This document shows positions 63,364 to 64,000 of a stretch of DNA of 64,000 nt, piece by piece (the stretch's first letter is position 1; each line of letters opens with the position of its first letter). This stretch comes from Pachydiplax longipennis (lineage: Eukaryota; Arthropoda; Insecta; Odonata; Libellulidae). Where the stretch lies: assembly GCA_036926295.1 (NCBI GenBank), contig JAVFKF010000001.1:35996001-36060000 (forward strand). The letters are read 5' to 3'. The position numbers and the translations under genes were made by a program. The notes below the pieces were generated by a model. The model saw only the letters and a list, made by a program, of their open reading frames with translations, was not told where the DNA came from and searched no databases.

Positions 63364-63380
63364 CCATGAATCATTCATGG
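63364..63380. repeat. 17-bp palindrome CCATGAATCATTCATGG
   Basis: An 8-bp perfect stem around one base in a GC-richer stretch (63220-63560). It may be a dyad protein-binding site; nothing else supports a function. Confidence 0.4.
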
Positions 63381-64000
63381 GTCTCCCACATCATTAGCGA
63401 CACTCAATACCCTCCCTTGCCTCCCAATGGACCCATTCCGCCCCTATACGGAGCACCCCTTGGTAAGGATTATTAAGAGATATGGTGGGCGAAGAGAGGG
63501 GGATTCCGGAGGCGATGGATTGCACAAGGGAGCTCATTTTATTGCGGTGTTCCGATGCTCTACTATCCCATATTTTTTTCAAGATAGAATCTAGAATCTA
63601 TCTGGGATGGAAAACGAAAGAAATTCCCTAGTTGATGATTAGTGGCGCATGGATGTGAAACTAAGATACGAGGATGGAAAAATGGAAAGAATGGATGTAC
63701 TTCGTCCAACGTAATTTAAAAAAGCGGATTCGCATAGTTGCATAGTAACGGGTCTGCATTGTATACCCTATATTATACCCTATAGCATAGATACCCTATT
63801 TATACCATGTTTTTGCTTTTTGTTATTTAATTGTATTATAAAGGTAATTGCTTACATTATTCTCCTTATAACAAATGCCTTGAATTGTTGCATTTGCCAA
63901 AGTATTTACGTCTAAAAACTCAATTAGCTCAGGATATACCTCGTAGAAAATCACATTCAAATGAGTATTATTTTTATTTTCAAATAAAAAATAAAAACTT

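Larger units (their letters stand above)
56173..64000. other. 3' part of the next upstream intron (runs off the window)
   Basis: No exon for the first half of Ig2 or for Ig1 could be found on the minus strand up to the window edge, and no other gene is supported. The long open frames near 58248-58892 and 61265-61909 have no recognisable domain. Contents noted are a 33-bp tandem duplication at 58707, a pogo-like element at 62347-62836, and GC-rich sequence with a small palindrome at 63364-63380. Confidence 0.5.

Noticed and set aside
1..64000. CRISPR arrays, bacterial operons, riboswitches, rRNA genes
   Set aside because: None seen; the spliced gene structure and long introns identify eukaryotic nuclear DNA.

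Overview
The window looks like part of an insect (at least arthropod) nuclear genome. It is AT-rich, has no dense ORFs or operons, and carries transposon remnants. All the protein-coding sequence I can support belongs to one split gene on the minus strand, whose exons are 45-330 nt long and separated by introns of 1.5-27 kb. The species cannot be read from the sequence; the long introns suggest a fairly large genome.

The gene is the 3' part of an immunoglobulin-superfamily cell-surface protein of the klingon / Wrapper / CG7166 / CG34353 type (three Ig domains, one fibronectin type III domain, GPI anchor). In transcription order, right to left, I can place seven exons. They are the second half of Ig2 (56022-56172), Ig3 in two exons (28878-28975 and 12519-12693), FN3 in two exons (9924-10051 and 8109-8436), an optional 45-nt microexon (5080-5124), and the last coding exon with a GPI-attachment signal (3345-3487, probably continuing as 3' UTR to a splice donor at 3329). 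Every junction has AG/GT borders and every phase matches, giving 355 residues with the microexon or 340 without. The signal peptide, Ig1 and the first half of Ig2 should lie beyond 64000.

Region by region: 1-3329 is probable 3' UTR, UTR intron or flank. 3488-12518 holds the clustered 3' exons, with a tRNA-like repeat and a long hairpin in intron 5125-8108. 12694-28877 and 28976-56021 are two giant introns. 56173-64000 is the start of the next intron. The second giant intron holds most of the mobile DNA. Its centrepiece is a young foldback-type element (about 30835-33651) whose 402- and 354-bp inverted arms carry GC-rich tandem repeats, with piggyBac-like TTAA ends inside the arms. The same intron holds a small perfect-TIR MITE (51543-51728) and several perfect hairpins. 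A worn pogo/Tigger-like element lies at 62347-62836.

One large-scale signal is not explained by genes or repeats. CpG is almost absent from the first 8-10 kb (about 3 per kb by eye in 3001-8040) and abundant from about 10.8 kb onward (about 47 per kb in 11001-12000). This suggests that the 3' part of the gene has a separate germline methylation history.
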